A DNA stretch of 64,000 nt, from NCBI RefSeq assembly GCF_000739815.1, contig NZ_BBJJ01000022.1, forward strand, positions 1 to 64,000, written 5' to 3'. The notes below the pieces were generated by a model that saw only the letters and a program-made list of their open reading frames with translations, was not told where the DNA came from and made no database searches. The position numbers were made by a program, and so were the translations under genes. Source of the DNA: Paraburkholderia mimosarum LMG 23256 = NBRC 106338. Lineage in GTDB: Bacteria; Pseudomonadota; Gammaproteobacteria; Burkholderiales; Burkholderiaceae. Of this stretch, positions 28,499 to 37,330 are shown in pieces. Numbering within the stretch: position 1 is the first letter of the stretch; every line of letters starts with the position of its first letter.

Positions 28499-28969
28499 TC
28501 AGTCCCAGCCCGGTACGCCGTCCGGGGCGTTCTTCACGATCTTCGTGACGATGTACGTGAAGTAGCGCTCGATGCCGATATCCTCCATGAGGAGCGCGTC
28601 GACGAAACGCTGGTAATGGTCGATGTCGCGAGACATCACGTGCAGCACGTAATCGACGCCGCCGCCAGTCGCATAGCAATGCGTTACTTCGGGTGCAGAA
28701 ACGATGCGCTCCTCGAAGCGCCGCATGTCGTGCGCGGTATGACGCGCGAGCGTCACCTCGACGACGATGCGGCTGCCGCGAAACGCGCCCGCCCAGTCGA
28801 TGTCCGCGCGATAGCCGCGGATCACGCCGCTCTCTTCGAGCTTGCGCACGCGCTCCCAGGCCGGCGAAATCGACAGGTTCACCTCCTCGGCGAGCTTCGA
28901 TTTCGTGATCCGGCCGTCGCGCGCGAGAATGCGCAGGATGGCGAGGTCGTAGCGATCGAGCTTGATCAA
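28499..28969 (-). CDS. doeX: Lrp/AsnC-family regulator DoeX
   Basis: A 156-residue feast/famine regulator. An N-terminal winged helix (LDRYDLAILRILARDGRITK, then LAEEVNLSISPAWERVRKLE) is followed by the ligand-binding RAM domain with a VTHCYATGGGVDYVLHV region. The best start is TTG at 28969, which matches the family N-terminus (xIKLDRYDLAIL) and lies one base beyond the doeB stop; no ATG is available at that point. In ectoine degradation clusters an AsnC-type regulator sits in the same place and is thought to sense a pathway intermediate or modulate the operon. Its target site was not identified. Confidence 0.88.
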   Translation of the reverse strand: MIKLDRYDLAILRILARDGRITKSKLAEEVNLSISPAWERVRKLEESGVIRGYRADIDWAGAFRGSRIVVEVTLARHTAHDMRRFEERIVSAPEVTHCYATGGGVDYVLHVMSRDIDHYQRFVDALLMEDIGIERYFTYIVTKIVKNAPDGVPGWD

Positions 28970-28970
28970 G

Positions 28971-30008
28971 TCACGCCGCCACGGGGATGTTGCGTTCGAC
29001 GACGTGCGCGACCACCGCGACCGTGTCGCCCGCCTGCACGAGGCCCGGGAAGTGCCGCGCGGCCAGCAATCCCGCGCGCTTCGCAACGTAGTCGAAGGGC
29101 GCGGCGCCCGTGCGGCTCACGTCGTGAATCCGCGCGAGCACGTCGCCCTTCTCGACCATCTCGCCCAGGTCGCGGCACATCTCCAGCAGGCCGTGATGCT
29201 CGCTCGTCGTGAAGCAGTCGCCGTCGGGCATGTCGAGCAGCGTCGTCGTGCGCGCGGCGTCCGAAACGGGAGCCGCTTCGTTCGACGCTTGCGCGAGCAC
29301 ACCGGCATGCGCGAGAAAGCCGCGCACCCCGCGCTCGGCGATTGCGACGCTCGCCGCAGTCGACGTGCCGCCGCCGCCCAGCTCCGTCGAGACGAACACC
29401 TTGCCCGCCTCTTCCACGGCGCTGTCGAACAGGCCGACGCTGTCGAGTTCGAGCATCTGCATCGAGTACGGTGCGCCGAACGCGCGCATCGCGCGCGCGC
29501 AGCGGGCTTCCTGATCGCGGTCGGACAGCACGTGGATCGCCGCGAACGGCACGAAGTCGAGCGTGCGGCCGCCCGCGTGGATGTCGAGCACGTAATCGGC
29601 CATCGGCAGCAGATAGCGCTGGAAGTAATCGGCGATCTTCTCGGTGACCGTGCCGTCCGGCTTGCCGGGGAAGCTGCGGTTCAGGTTGCCCGCGTCGATC
29701 GGCGACGTGCGCCGGCCCGCGCGAAACGCCGGGTAGTTCATGAACGGCACGATGATTACGCGCCCGCGCACGTCGGCCGCTCTCAGCGAGCCGGCGAGCT
29801 TCGACAGCGCCACAGGTCCTTCGTACTCATCGCCGTGGTTGCCGCCCGTCAACAGCACGGTCGGGCCTTCGCCGCGGCGGATCACGGTGACCGGAATCAT
29901 GATGGCCCCCCACGCGGAATCGTCGCGCGAGTACGGCAGCTTCAAAAAGCCGTGCTGCTCGCCGTCCCGATCGAAATCGACGGTGGGCGTTATCGGTGAC
30001 GCTCGCAT
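28971..30008 (-). CDS. doeB: N-alpha-acetyl-L-2,4-diaminobutyrate deacetylase
   Basis: A 345-residue zinc-dependent deacylase of the succinylglutamate desuccinylase/aspartoacylase (AstE/AspA) superfamily. Predicted zinc ligands are in GGNHGDEYEGP (His and Glu) and DIHAGGRTLDF (His). A LNRSFPGK segment and a C-terminal beta-rich part (GDVLARIHDV) are also typical. In the ectoine pathway it removes the acetyl group from N-alpha-acetyl-diaminobutyrate released by DoeA. The start overlaps the operon spacing tightly: the DoeA stop lies five bases upstream and GGAG within its end acts as ribosome-binding site. It is also called EutE in other species. Confidence 0.92.
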   Translation of the reverse strand: MRASPITPTVDFDRDGEQHGFLKLPYSRDDSAWGAIMIPVTVIRRGEGPTVLLTGGNHGDEYEGPVALSKLAGSLRAADVRGRVIIVPFMNYPAFRAGRRTSPIDAGNLNRSFPGKPDGTVTEKIADYFQRYLLPMADYVLDIHAGGRTLDFVPFAAIHVLSDRDQEARCARAMRAFGAPYSMQMLELDSVGLFDSAVEEAGKVFVSTELGGGGTSTAASVAIAERGVRGFLAHAGVLAQASNEAAPVSDAARTTTLLDMPDGDCFTTSEHHGLLEMCRDLGEMVEKGDVLARIHDVSRTGAAPFDYVAKRAGLLAARHFPGLVQAGDTVAVVAHVVERNIPVAA

Positions 30009-30012
30009 CGGC

Positions 30013-31227
30013 TTACTCCTTCACGAACAGTTTGCGCGGCGTGGTGCAGAAGGTCTCGACGCCCGTATCGGTAATCAGGATGCTCTCGGTGATTTCGAGG
30101 CCCCAGTCGTCGAGCCAGAGGCCCGGCATGAAGTGGAACGTCATGCCGGGTTCGAGGACGGTGCGGTCCCCGGGACGCAGGCTCATCGTGCGCTCGCCCC
30201 AGTCCGGCGGATAGCTCGCGCCGATCGGATAGCCGCAGCGGCTGTTTTTCTCGATGCCGAACTTCGCGAGCACCGCGAAAAACGCGTTCGCGATGTCCTC
30301 GCAGCGGTTGCCCGGCTTCGCGGCGGCGAGCCCGGCCTCGATGCCTTCGACGACCGCTTTCTCGCCTTCGATGAAGTGCTTCGGCGGCTTGCCGAGATAC
30401 ACGGTGCGCGACTGCGGGCAGTGATAGCGGCGATAGCAGCCGGCGATTTCGAAGAACGTGCCCGCGTTCTGTTCGAACTTCGAGTCGTCCCAGGTCAGGT
30501 GCGGCGCAGCGGCGTCGGCGCCGGTCGGCAACAGCGGCACGATGGCCGGATAGTCGCCGCCGAAACCGTCGGCGCCGGTGATGCCCGCGTCGTAGATCTG
30601 CGCGACGAGCTCGTTCTTCTTCATGCCCGGCTCGATGACATCGAGAATGCGCGCGTGCATCTTCTCGACGATGCGCGCGGCGACGCGCATGTACTCGATC
30701 TCGCGCGGCGACTTCACCGCGCGCTGCCAGTTCACGAGCGCGGTCGCATCGGCCCAGCGCGCGTTCGGCAGATGCTTCTGCAGCGAGGCATACGCGGCCG
30801 CGCTGAAGTAGTAGTTGTCCAGTTCGACGCCAATCGTGAGGCGCTCCCAGCCGCGCGCGGCGATCACCTCGGTGGACAGGTAGTCCATCGGATGGCGCAC
30901 CGGCGACTGCACGTAGATGTCGGGATAGCCGATGATGTTGTCGTGCGCGAGGAACGCGGTGCGCTTCGCGCCGTTCGCGTCCTGGCCGCGCCCGTACCAC
31001 ACCGGCTCGCCTTGCATCGGCACCAGCACGCACTGGTGCACGTAGAACGACCAGCCGTCGTAGCCCGTGAGCCACGCCATGTTGGTCGGATCCGTGACGA
31101 TCAGCAGTTCGATGCCCGCCTTCTGCATCGCGCTGCGCGTTTTGGCGATCCGGGCATCGTACTCGCTTCGCTCGAATGCGAGGCGAGGCCCGGATGCTGC
31201 CCCCTGCCCTTCTTCAATTGCTGACAT
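30013..31227 (-). CDS. doeA: Ectoine hydrolase
   Basis: A 404-residue M24 (creatinase/prolidase-fold) enzyme. An N-terminal creatinase-like domain (to about residue 165, with TDPTNMAWLTGYDGWSFYVH) is followed by a pita-bread domain with VKSPREIEYMRVAARI and the conserved YHCPQSRTVYLG and GLWLDDWGLEITESI segments. Ectoine hydrolase (DoeA/EutD) opens the pyrimidine ring of ectoine to acetylated diaminobutyrate. Family membership alone cannot separate it from other M24 proteins, but the surrounding doe/eut/ehu genes make the assignment firm. GAGAGGGAACG precedes the ATG. The stop is five bases from the doeB start. Confidence 0.92.
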   Translation of the reverse strand: MSAIEEGQGAASGPRLAFERSEYDARIAKTRSAMQKAGIELLIVTDPTNMAWLTGYDGWSFYVHQCVLVPMQGEPVWYGRGQDANGAKRTAFLAHDNIIGYPDIYVQSPVRHPMDYLSTEVIAARGWERLTIGVELDNYYFSAAAYASLQKHLPNARWADATALVNWQRAVKSPREIEYMRVAARIVEKMHARILDVIEPGMKKNELVAQIYDAGITGADGFGGDYPAIVPLLPTGADAAAPHLTWDDSKFEQNAGTFFEIAGCYRRYHCPQSRTVYLGKPPKHFIEGEKAVVEGIEAGLAAAKPGNRCEDIANAFFAVLAKFGIEKNSRCGYPIGASYPPDWGERTMSLRPGDRTVLEPGMTFHFMPGLWLDDWGLEITESILITDTGVETFCTTPRKLFVKE

Positions 31228-31252
31228 CGTTCCCTCTCAGTGCCTGACGTTG

Positions 31253-32251
31253 TCAAGAATGGTTATCGAAAATCGTTCCGGCGCCCTTCGCGCGGGCGCG
31301 TTGCAGCGCGAGCGCCGCAATCGCGGTGTCCTGCGCGCCGGTGCCGGTCAGATCGCAAATCGTGATTTCGTCCGCACGCGTGCGGCCCGCGCGGCGTCCG
31401 GCGATCACGTCGCCGAGTTCGGGGAAGTCTGCGTCGGCGGCTACGACGCCCGCGCGGATCGCATGCGAAAGCTCGCCGAGCACGCGCGTCTGCGAAAGCC
31501 GGTCGCAGATGTAGTGCGCCGCGCGGAACACCAGCGGCGAAATTTCCGTCTTGTACTCGGCGTCGGAGCCCATCGCGGTCACGTGCAGGCCCGCGTGCAG
31601 GTCGTGCGCGCCAACGAGCGGCTCGCGGCTCGGGGTGGCCGTCACCGCGACGTCCGCGTGCGCGAGCGCTTCGTGCACCGATCCGGCCACCGTGCAGAGC
31701 AGGTTGTATGCGCGGCTCATGTCCGCTGCGTAGCGTTCGGCCTGCGCCACGTCGCGCGACCAGACGCTGACCGATTCGATGTTGCGCACGAGCATCAGCG
31801 CCTTCAATTGCAGGCGCGCCTGCTCGCCCGCGCCGATGATCGCCGCGTGCTTCGCGTCGCGGCGCGAGAGCCAGCGCGCGGCCACGGCGCCGGCTGCCGC
31901 GGTGCGCACCGCGGTCAGATAGCCGTTGTCGAGCAGCACAGCCTCGGTCAGGCCGGTGCGCGCCGATAACACGAGCATCAGCCCGTTCAGGCTCGGCAGA
32001 CCGAGCGACGGGTTGTCGAAAAAGCCGGGGCTCACCTTGATCGCGAAGCTGTCGAAGCGCGGCAGGTACGCGGTCTTCACGTCCACCTCGCCGTTGTGCT
32101 CCGGCAGCGCGAGATTCAGGATCGGCGGCATCGCGACCGCCTCGGTCGCGAGCGACACGAACGCCGATTCGACCTGGTCGATGGCGGTGACGTCGAGCGG
32201 CACGAGCGCGCGCAGTTGCGCCTCGTTCAGGAGTGTGATCGGCAAACGCAT
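31253..32251 (-). CDS. eutC: Ectoine-utilisation protein EutC (ornithine cyclodeaminase family)
   Basis: A 332-residue member of the ornithine cyclodeaminase/mu-crystallin family. The Rossmann dinucleotide-binding turn is visible as AAIIGAGEQARLQLKALML (about 137-155), and substrate-domain landmarks are VDVKTAYLPRFDSFAIKVSP and DLTGTGAQDTAIA near the end. In ectoine/hydroxyectoine clusters EutC is conserved beside EutB and is proposed to act on hydroxyectoine-derived intermediates; its exact reaction remains uncertain. Its ATG lies one base after the eutB stop, so the two are translationally linked. Length is normal for the family. Confidence 0.9.
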   Translation of the reverse strand: MRLPITLLNEAQLRALVPLDVTAIDQVESAFVSLATEAVAMPPILNLALPEHNGEVDVKTAYLPRFDSFAIKVSPGFFDNPSLGLPSLNGLMLVLSARTGLTEAVLLDNGYLTAVRTAAAGAVAARWLSRRDAKHAAIIGAGEQARLQLKALMLVRNIESVSVWSRDVAQAERYAADMSRAYNLLCTVAGSVHEALAHADVAVTATPSREPLVGAHDLHAGLHVTAMGSDAEYKTEISPLVFRAAHYICDRLSQTRVLGELSHAIRAGVVAADADFPELGDVIAGRRAGRTRADEITICDLTGTGAQDTAIAALALQRARAKGAGTIFDNHS

Positions 32252-32252
32252 A

Positions 32253-33245
32253 TCAGTTATCCGAAATGATGCGCAGGTGCTGCGCCATGTCGATGTTCGC
32301 GCCGCTCAGCACCACGACGATCGGGCCGGCGGTATCGCTGCTGTCCGCCTGGCGTTCGATGTGTCCGATGCGCCCGTCGAGCAGCGCGGCGATGCCGACC
32401 GCCGCCGCGCCTTCGACCACCAGGCGCTCTTCGCGGTAGGCGTGCACGATGCCGCGCGCGATCGACGCCTCGTCGAGCAGGACGACGTCGTCGATCAATG
32501 CGCGTGTCATCGCGAAGGTATGGCGATTGTCGAGGCCGATGCCGCCGCCGAGCGAATCGGCGAGCGTTTCGAGTTCGTCGACCGGCACCGGCTTGCCCGC
32601 CGCGAGGCTGGCGTGCATCGCGGCGCCGCGCGCCATCGACACGCCGATCATCGTGACGTCCGGCCGGATCGCCTTCGCGGCGAACGCGACGCCGCTGAAA
32701 AGGCCGCCCCCGGACAGCGGCACGATGAGCGTCGCCGCATCGGGCAGCGCTTCGAGAATCTCCAGGCCGATCGTCGCCTGGCCCGCGATGACGCGCGCAT
32801 CGTCGAATGGCGGGACGAATGCGTAGCCTTCTTTGCGCACGAGGCGTTGCGCTTCGATCTGCGCATCGTCCTGGCTGTGCCCGGCGATCACGATGCGCGC
32901 GCCGAGTGCGGCGACCGCGCGAACCTTGTTTTGCGGCACGAGCGCCGACATGCACACGGCCGCCTCGATGCCGAGCGCGCGCGCCGCATAGGCGAGCGCG
33001 CGGCCATGATTGCCAGTCGATGCGGTGACGACGCGCCTCACGCCCTCTTGCGCGAGTTGGGCGAGCGCGTTGGTCGCGCCGCGCAGCTTGAAGCTGCCGG
33101 TCGGCTGGACGGTTTCGAGCTTCAGGTAGACGGGCACGCCGGAGCGTTCGGTGAGCGATGCGGACGCGACGAGCGGCGTAGGCGCGACGCGCCCGGCAAG
33201 CCTCTGGCGCGCGCGGTAGACGTCGGCAAGCGTGAGTGAAGACAT
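32253..33245 (-). CDS. eutB: Ectoine-utilisation protein EutB (threonine dehydratase-like)
   Basis: A 330-residue fold-type II PLP enzyme similar to threonine/serine dehydratases. The PLP lysine is Lys53 in PTGSFKLRGA, the substrate loop is TASTGNHGRALAYAAR, and the phosphate-binding glycine run is PLSGGGLFSG. EutB is proposed to dehydrate hydroxyectoine-derived hydroxy-diaminobutyrate. It is the first gene of the eutBC-doeABXCD operon. A GTG three codons upstream (33254) is possible, but the ATG at 33245 agrees better with homologues; no strong ribosome-binding site is visible at either. A candidate EnuR operator lies 64-79 bases upstream of the ATG. Confidence 0.9.
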   Translation of the reverse strand: MSSLTLADVYRARQRLAGRVAPTPLVASASLTERSGVPVYLKLETVQPTGSFKLRGATNALAQLAQEGVRRVVTASTGNHGRALAYAARALGIEAAVCMSALVPQNKVRAVAALGARIVIAGHSQDDAQIEAQRLVRKEGYAFVPPFDDARVIAGQATIGLEILEALPDAATLIVPLSGGGLFSGVAFAAKAIRPDVTMIGVSMARGAAMHASLAAGKPVPVDELETLADSLGGGIGLDNRHTFAMTRALIDDVVLLDEASIARGIVHAYREERLVVEGAAAVGIAALLDGRIGHIERQADSSDTAGPIVVVLSGANIDMAQHLRIISDN

Positions 33246-33308
33246 GAGGCGCACGACTTGGGAAATGTTTCAGTGCGGCCCAGTCTAATGTCGCCAGATT
33301 GCCTTTCG

Positions 33309-33324
33309 AATGTACTGGTACAAT
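33309..33324 (-). promoter_or_regulatory. Candidate EnuR operator in front of eutB
   Basis: A 16-bp imperfect palindrome, AATGTACTGGTACAAT, in which 12 of 16 positions are self-complementary, with a core TGTAC-N2-GTACA. It lies 64-79 bases upstream of the eutB ATG. A related palindrome occurs at 34832-34847 between enuR and ehuB (12 of 17 bases agree over the shared stretch). The pairing of sites at both EnuR-controlled promoters is the main support. Confidence 0.5.
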
Positions 33325-33327
33325 CCG

Positions 33328-33347
33328 CGCCCGCCGATTCGCGGGCG
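33328..33347 (-). terminator. Hairpin after enuR
   Basis: A perfect 7-bp stem, CGCCCGC and GCGGGCG, with a CGATTC loop, ending nine bases beyond the enuR stop on the minus strand. No T-run follows. It probably limits read-through from enuR into the eutB promoter region. Confidence 0.45.
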
Positions 33348-33355
33348 TTGCTGCG

Positions 33356-34804
33356 CTACATGAAATCGTTCAGATGCGGGTACTGTTCGAACACCTCGGC
33401 AATCGTGTCGAACGCCGCCTTGCACGCGGCATCGCTCACTTCCGCGCCGACGCACAGCCGCACCGCGTTCGGCCGCGGCGTGCTGCCGACGAGGAACGGG
33501 TCCGGCGACGTGATTGCGATCTGCCGGTTGCGCAACTCGCGCACCACGCGATCGGCCTGCCAGTAATCGGGCACACGCAGCCACACGGACAGCGCCTGCG
33601 GATGGCTGCCGAGCACATATTCGCCGAGCGATGCGCGCACCATCGCCTGGCGTACCGCTAGCCGCTCGCGCTGAAGCGCGACGAGCCGCTTCGCGGTGCC
33701 GTCCACGATCCAGCGCGTCGCAATCTCCGCAATCGGCGACGTCGCCATCCAGCTGCTCACGCGCAGCACGCTCTCCGTGCGCAGCGCGAGCCGGCGCGGC
33801 ATCGCGAGGTAGCCGGTGCGGAGCCCCGTCAACACCGACTTCGTCATGCTCGTGCTGTAGAACGCGAGCTCCGGAATCAGGCTCGCGATCGGTGTCGCCG
33901 CCTTCGCGGGCAGCGCGCCGTACACGTCGTCCTCGATCACGTACACGCCATAACGGTCGGCGATGCGCGCAATCGCGCGGCGCCGCGAGTCCGGCATCAT
34001 CGATACGGTCGGATTGTTCAGCGTCGGCGTGCAGACGAGCGCGCTGATCCGCTCGCTGTCGCACATCTCCTCGAAGTGCTCGGGCCGGATGCCGTACTCG
34101 TCGACTTCGAGTCCTTTCAGCGTAAACCCCAGCACGTTCGCGGAGCCGATCACGCCGTGATCGGTGAGGCTTTCGCACAGCACCGTATCACCGGGGCCGA
34201 CCGTCGTGGCGAGCGCGAGAAAGATGCCGTGCGCGGCGCCGTTGGTGATGAGCAACGTGTCCGCCTGCGCGGGCATGTTCAGCGATGCGAGCCATGCAAC
34301 GCCCGCCTGGCGGTGATGCTCGAAACCCGCGATGGGCCGGAACGAGCGGATCCACGGCTGATCGTCGAGCGTGGCGAGCGTCGCGCACACCTCGCGCCAG
34401 CTAGCGTCGTGCTCGGGCGTGTGCACGATTCGCGCGATCGAGAAATCGACGATCTCGCGCTCGCTCGTATCGAGAATGTAGTTCGACATCGACTCCGTCA
34501 CGCGCGCGGCGACGAAGCTGCCGCGCCCGACTTCGCAGCGGATCAGCCCTTGTCGCTCCAGTTCTTTGTAAGCGTTCGTAACCGTCTGCACGCTGATGCC
34601 GAGTTCCGCCGCCACTTCGCGCTGCGGCGCGAGCCGTGCGCCGGCGCCGAGCGCGCCGCTTTCGATGTCGCCTGCAATGGCCTTCACGAGCCGCTTGTAT
34701 TTGGATTCGGCGCCATGCGCTGCGCCCACCGCTTCGCGCCAGCTCGCCGCTACCCGATCGTTCGCCCTACCCGCCACGTTCTCTCTCCTTCGACTTGCAC
34801 TCAT
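33356..34804 (-). CDS. enuR: MocR-type ectoine regulator EnuR
   Basis: A 482-residue MocR/GabR-type regulator: a GntR winged helix (about 35-100, ESGALGAGARLAPQREVAAE, ISVQTVTNAYKELERQGLI) joined to a fold-type I aminotransferase domain. The PLP lysine is Lys322 in STSMTKSVLTGLRTGYLA, with EDDVYG at about 291-296. In the EnuR model, PLP bound to this lysine captures diaminobutyrate-type pathway intermediates and relieves repression. The gene faces away from ehuB and reads toward eutB, as in other ectoine loci. ATG 34804 is preferred to a GTG two codons earlier. A palindrome 28-43 bases upstream suggests autoregulation. Confidence 0.92.
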   Translation of the reverse strand: MSASRRRENVAGRANDRVAASWREAVGAAHGAESKYKRLVKAIAGDIESGALGAGARLAPQREVAAELGISVQTVTNAYKELERQGLIRCEVGRGSFVAARVTESMSNYILDTSEREIVDFSIARIVHTPEHDASWREVCATLATLDDQPWIRSFRPIAGFEHHRQAGVAWLASLNMPAQADTLLITNGAAHGIFLALATTVGPGDTVLCESLTDHGVIGSANVLGFTLKGLEVDEYGIRPEHFEEMCDSERISALVCTPTLNNPTVSMMPDSRRRAIARIADRYGVYVIEDDVYGALPAKAATPIASLIPELAFYSTSMTKSVLTGLRTGYLAMPRRLALRTESVLRVSSWMATSPIAEIATRWIVDGTAKRLVALQRERLAVRQAMVRASLGEYVLGSHPQALSVWLRVPDYWQADRVVRELRNRQIAITSPDPFLVGSTPRPNAVRLCVGAEVSDAACKAAFDTIAEVFEQYPHLNDFM

Positions 34805-34831
34805 GGTCACCCAAAAGCGCGCCTGAAAATT

Positions 34832-34847
34832 ATTGTCCTAGAGCAAT
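34832..34847. promoter_or_regulatory. Candidate EnuR operator between enuR and ehuB
   Basis: The palindrome ATTGTCCTAGAGCAAT, 12 of 16 positions self-complementary with ATTG and CAAT ends, is 28-43 bases upstream of the enuR ATG and about 160 bases upstream of ehuB. It resembles the palindrome before eutB (33309-33324). One site here could control both the regulator and the importer genes. Confidence 0.5.
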
Positions 34848-35004
34848 CGGGAACAAAAATATGGCTTTGTATGCTCAGTCCATGTCTGCGGACCCGCCCC
34901 TGCGAAGTCCTTGCTGGACAAGGGTTTTCCACTAGCCGCAAGCCTGCCGGTAGCGGGCGGCGACATACTTCAAACGCGACGTACCACTACGGGAACGAAT
35001 CGAT

Positions 35005-35859
35005 ATGAAACTGAAGCCAGCACTCCGCGCGATCAGCGCATTCGGCGCACTGTGCATCGCCGCCGGCGCAGCCGCCATGGCGGCACACGCGGAAACCACG
35101 TTGCAGCGCATTCAGCGCACCGGCGAAGTCCGCATCGGCTACGCGAACGAAAAACCGTTCGCGTACACGACGCCGGACGGCACGGTCACCGGCGAATCGC
35201 CGGAAATCGCGCGCAAGATTTTTGCAAAGCTCGGCGTGAAAAAGGTCGATGCGGTGCTGACCGAATGGGGTTCGCTGATTCCGGGCCTGCGCGCCGGACG
35301 CTTCGACGTGATCGCAGCCGGCATGTACGTGACACCCGTGCGCTGCAAGCAGGTCGCGTTCGCCGACCCGCAGTATCAGATCCACGACACGCTGCTCACG
35401 CTTCCGGGCAACCCGAAAAAGCTGCACAGCTATGCGGACGTCAGCAAAAACCCGGACGTGAAGCTCGCGGTAATGGCCGGTTCGGTCGAGTTCGGCTATG
35501 CGCGCGATTCGGGCGTAAAAGATGCGCAGCTGCTCCAGGTGCCCGACACGACCGCGCAACTGCAAGCCGTGCGCGCTCGCCGCGCGGATGCCGCGGCCGG
35601 CACCGCGCTGACGATGAAGGACCTCGCCGCGAAGGCGTCGGACCAGGTCGAAGCGATCCAGCAGTTCAGCGACGATCCGAAGCACACAGGGTACGGCGCA
35701 CTCGCCTTCCGCCCCGAAGACACGGATCTGCGCGACGCCGTCAACAAGCAACTGCATGCATGGCTCGGCACGCCGGACCATCTGTCGACGGTCGCGCCGT
35801 TCGGCTTCGACAAGTCGAATGTGACGAACAAGACCGCCGCGCAATTGTGCGGCGGTTAA
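35005..35859 (+). CDS. ehuB: Ectoine/hydroxyectoine ABC transporter substrate-binding protein
   Basis: A 284-residue periplasmic family 3 solute-binding protein. Residues 1-29 form a signal peptide ending AAHA-E. The mature protein starts TTLQRIQRTGEVRIGYANEK, typical of polar amino acid binding proteins, and contains TGESPEIARKIF and the hinge region DVIAAGMYVTPVRC. EhuB proteins bind ectoine and hydroxyectoine with aromatic residues and an Arg; these cannot be verified without alignment. It heads the ehuBCDA operon, divergent from enuR, and the whole context supports ectoine import. Length is standard. Confidence 0.92.
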   Translation: MKLKPALRAISAFGALCIAAGAAAMAAHAETTLQRIQRTGEVRIGYANEKPFAYTTPDGTVTGESPEIARKIFAKLGVKKVDAVLTEWGSLIPGLRAGRFDVIAAGMYVTPVRCKQVAFADPQYQIHDTLLTLPGNPKKLHSYADVSKNPDVKLAVMAGSVEFGYARDSGVKDAQLLQVPDTTAQLQAVRARRADAAAGTALTMKDLAAKASDQVEAIQQFSDDPKHTGYGALAFRPEDTDLRDAVNKQLHAWLGTPDHLSTVAPFGFDKSNVTNKTAAQLCGG

Positions 35860-35949
35860 GCGAACACGCATAACGCGCCGTGCGCAGTGCGTTCTTCGCG
35901 ACGCGCCGCGCACGGCACCGCCAACCGTCATCGCAGGCAAGGAGACGAC

Positions 35950-36618
35950 ATGGGTGACCTCAACGAATTAATGCCGCTGCTGCTGAAAGGCGCCGGGCTC
36001 ACCATCAGCATCGCGGCTTTCGCGATCGTGCTCGCGATCGTGATGGCGAGCCTCGCCACCGTGCTGCGCGCCGCACCGTGGCGCGCGGTGCGCTGGATCG
36101 CCAACGCCTACGTCGAGGTGTTCCGCGGCACGTCGCTGCTCGTGCAGCTCTTCTGGTTCTTCTTCGTGCTGCCGCTGCCGCCGTTCCACATCGAGCTGAC
36201 GCCGTTCACGGTCGCCGTAGTCGGGCTCGGACTGCACTACGGCGCCTACGGTTCGGAAATCCTGCGCGGCGCGCTGCGGTCCGTACCGGGCGGCCAGTAT
36301 GAAGCAGCGCTCGCGCTGAACATGTCGGCGCGCACGCGGCTTTTTCGCGTGGTGCTGCCGCAGGCCATGATCAACGCGCTGCCGCCTGCCACGAACCTGA
36401 TGATCGAATTGATCAAGGGCACCTCGCTCGTCTCGTTGATCACACTCTCGGACCTCACGTTCCGCGCGCGCCAGCTCGACGAGGCCACCTTCAAGACCGC
36501 CGAAATTTTCGCGCTCACGCTGCTCATCTACTTCGTGATCGCGCAGGCGCTGGTGCTGCTGATGCGCCGCGTCGAACGCCGTGTGAGCCACGGCATCCTG
36601 CAGGGAGTCGCACGATGA
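35950..36618 (+). CDS. ehuC: Ectoine ABC transporter permease EhuC
   Basis: A 222-residue permease of the His/Glu/Gln/Arg/opine family with about five membrane segments. The conserved cytoplasmic EAA loop reads YEAALALNMSARTRLFRVVLPQA (about 117-139). The N-terminal GLTISIAAFAIVLAIVMASL and ELIKGTSLVSLITLSDL are also typical. The start at 35950 follows GGAGACGAC; an upstream GTG-type extension lacks homology. Its stop overlaps the start of ehuD by four bases (ATGA), so the two permeases are translationally coupled and probably form a heterodimer. Confidence 0.9.
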   Translation: MGDLNELMPLLLKGAGLTISIAAFAIVLAIVMASLATVLRAAPWRAVRWIANAYVEVFRGTSLLVQLFWFFFVLPLPPFHIELTPFTVAVVGLGLHYGAYGSEILRGALRSVPGGQYEAALALNMSARTRLFRVVLPQAMINALPPATNLMIELIKGTSLVSLITLSDLTFRARQLDEATFKTAEIFALTLLIYFVIAQALVLLMRRVERRVSHGILQGVAR

Positions 36619-37274
36619 GCCAGCTTTTCGACATCGGCTACGCGCTGCAGATCACACCCGCGCTGCTGCATGCCTGCCTGTACACGATCGGCATCACGCT
36701 GGTCGGCTTCGCGATCGCGCTCGTGCTCGGTCTCGTGCTCGCCCTGCTGCGGCGCAGCCCGGTGCGCACCGTTTCGCGCTCGACCGCGTTCGTCGTCGAA
36801 TTCATCCGCAGCACGCCGCTGCTGATCCAGGTGTACGTGCTGTTTTACGTCGCGCCGCTCTACGGCCTTACGATGACCGCGCTGACCGCGGGCACGATCG
36901 GCATCGCGGTGCATTACGCGTGCTACGTCTCGGAGGTGTACCGCGCCGGGCTGAACGGCGTCGCGCGCGGCCAGTGGGAAGCGGCGTGCGCGCTGTCGCT
37001 CTCGCGTTCGCGCACCTATCGCGACGTGATCCTGCCGCAGGCGATCCGGCCGGTCATTCCGGCGCTCGGCAACTACCTCGTCGCCATGTTCAAGGACACG
37101 CCGGTGCTGTCGGCCATCACCGTCGTTGAACTGATGCAGCAGGCAAAAAATATCGGATCGGAAACGTTCCGCTACCTCGAACCGATCACGATGACGGGGC
37201 TGTTCTTTCTCGTCATCAGCATCACGTTCGCCTCGGGGATACGGCATCTGGAACGGCGCGTCAGACTGCCGTGA
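36615..37274 (+). CDS. ehuD: Ectoine ABC transporter permease EhuD
   Basis: A 219-residue polar amino acid-type ABC permease, the second membrane subunit of the importer. It has RSTPLLIQVYVLFYVAPLYG, the EAA loop WEAACALSLSRSRTYRDVIL, and FKDTPVLSAITVVELMQQAK. Its ATG overlaps the ehuC stop by four bases, and its own stop overlaps a GTG that could start ehuA. About five membrane segments are visible. Together with EhuC it would form the channel through the inner membrane. Confidence 0.9.
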   Translation: MSQLFDIGYALQITPALLHACLYTIGITLVGFAIALVLGLVLALLRRSPVRTVSRSTAFVVEFIRSTPLLIQVYVLFYVAPLYGLTMTALTAGTIGIAVHYACYVSEVYRAGLNGVARGQWEAACALSLSRSRTYRDVILPQAIRPVIPALGNYLVAMFKDTPVLSAITVVELMQQAKNIGSETFRYLEPITMTGLFFLVISITFASGIRHLERRVRLP

Positions 37275-37330
37275 GCCGCACCCCGAGCGCCACAACGGAC
37301 GACACGGCCATGCAAATTCAGGAGAAGCAG

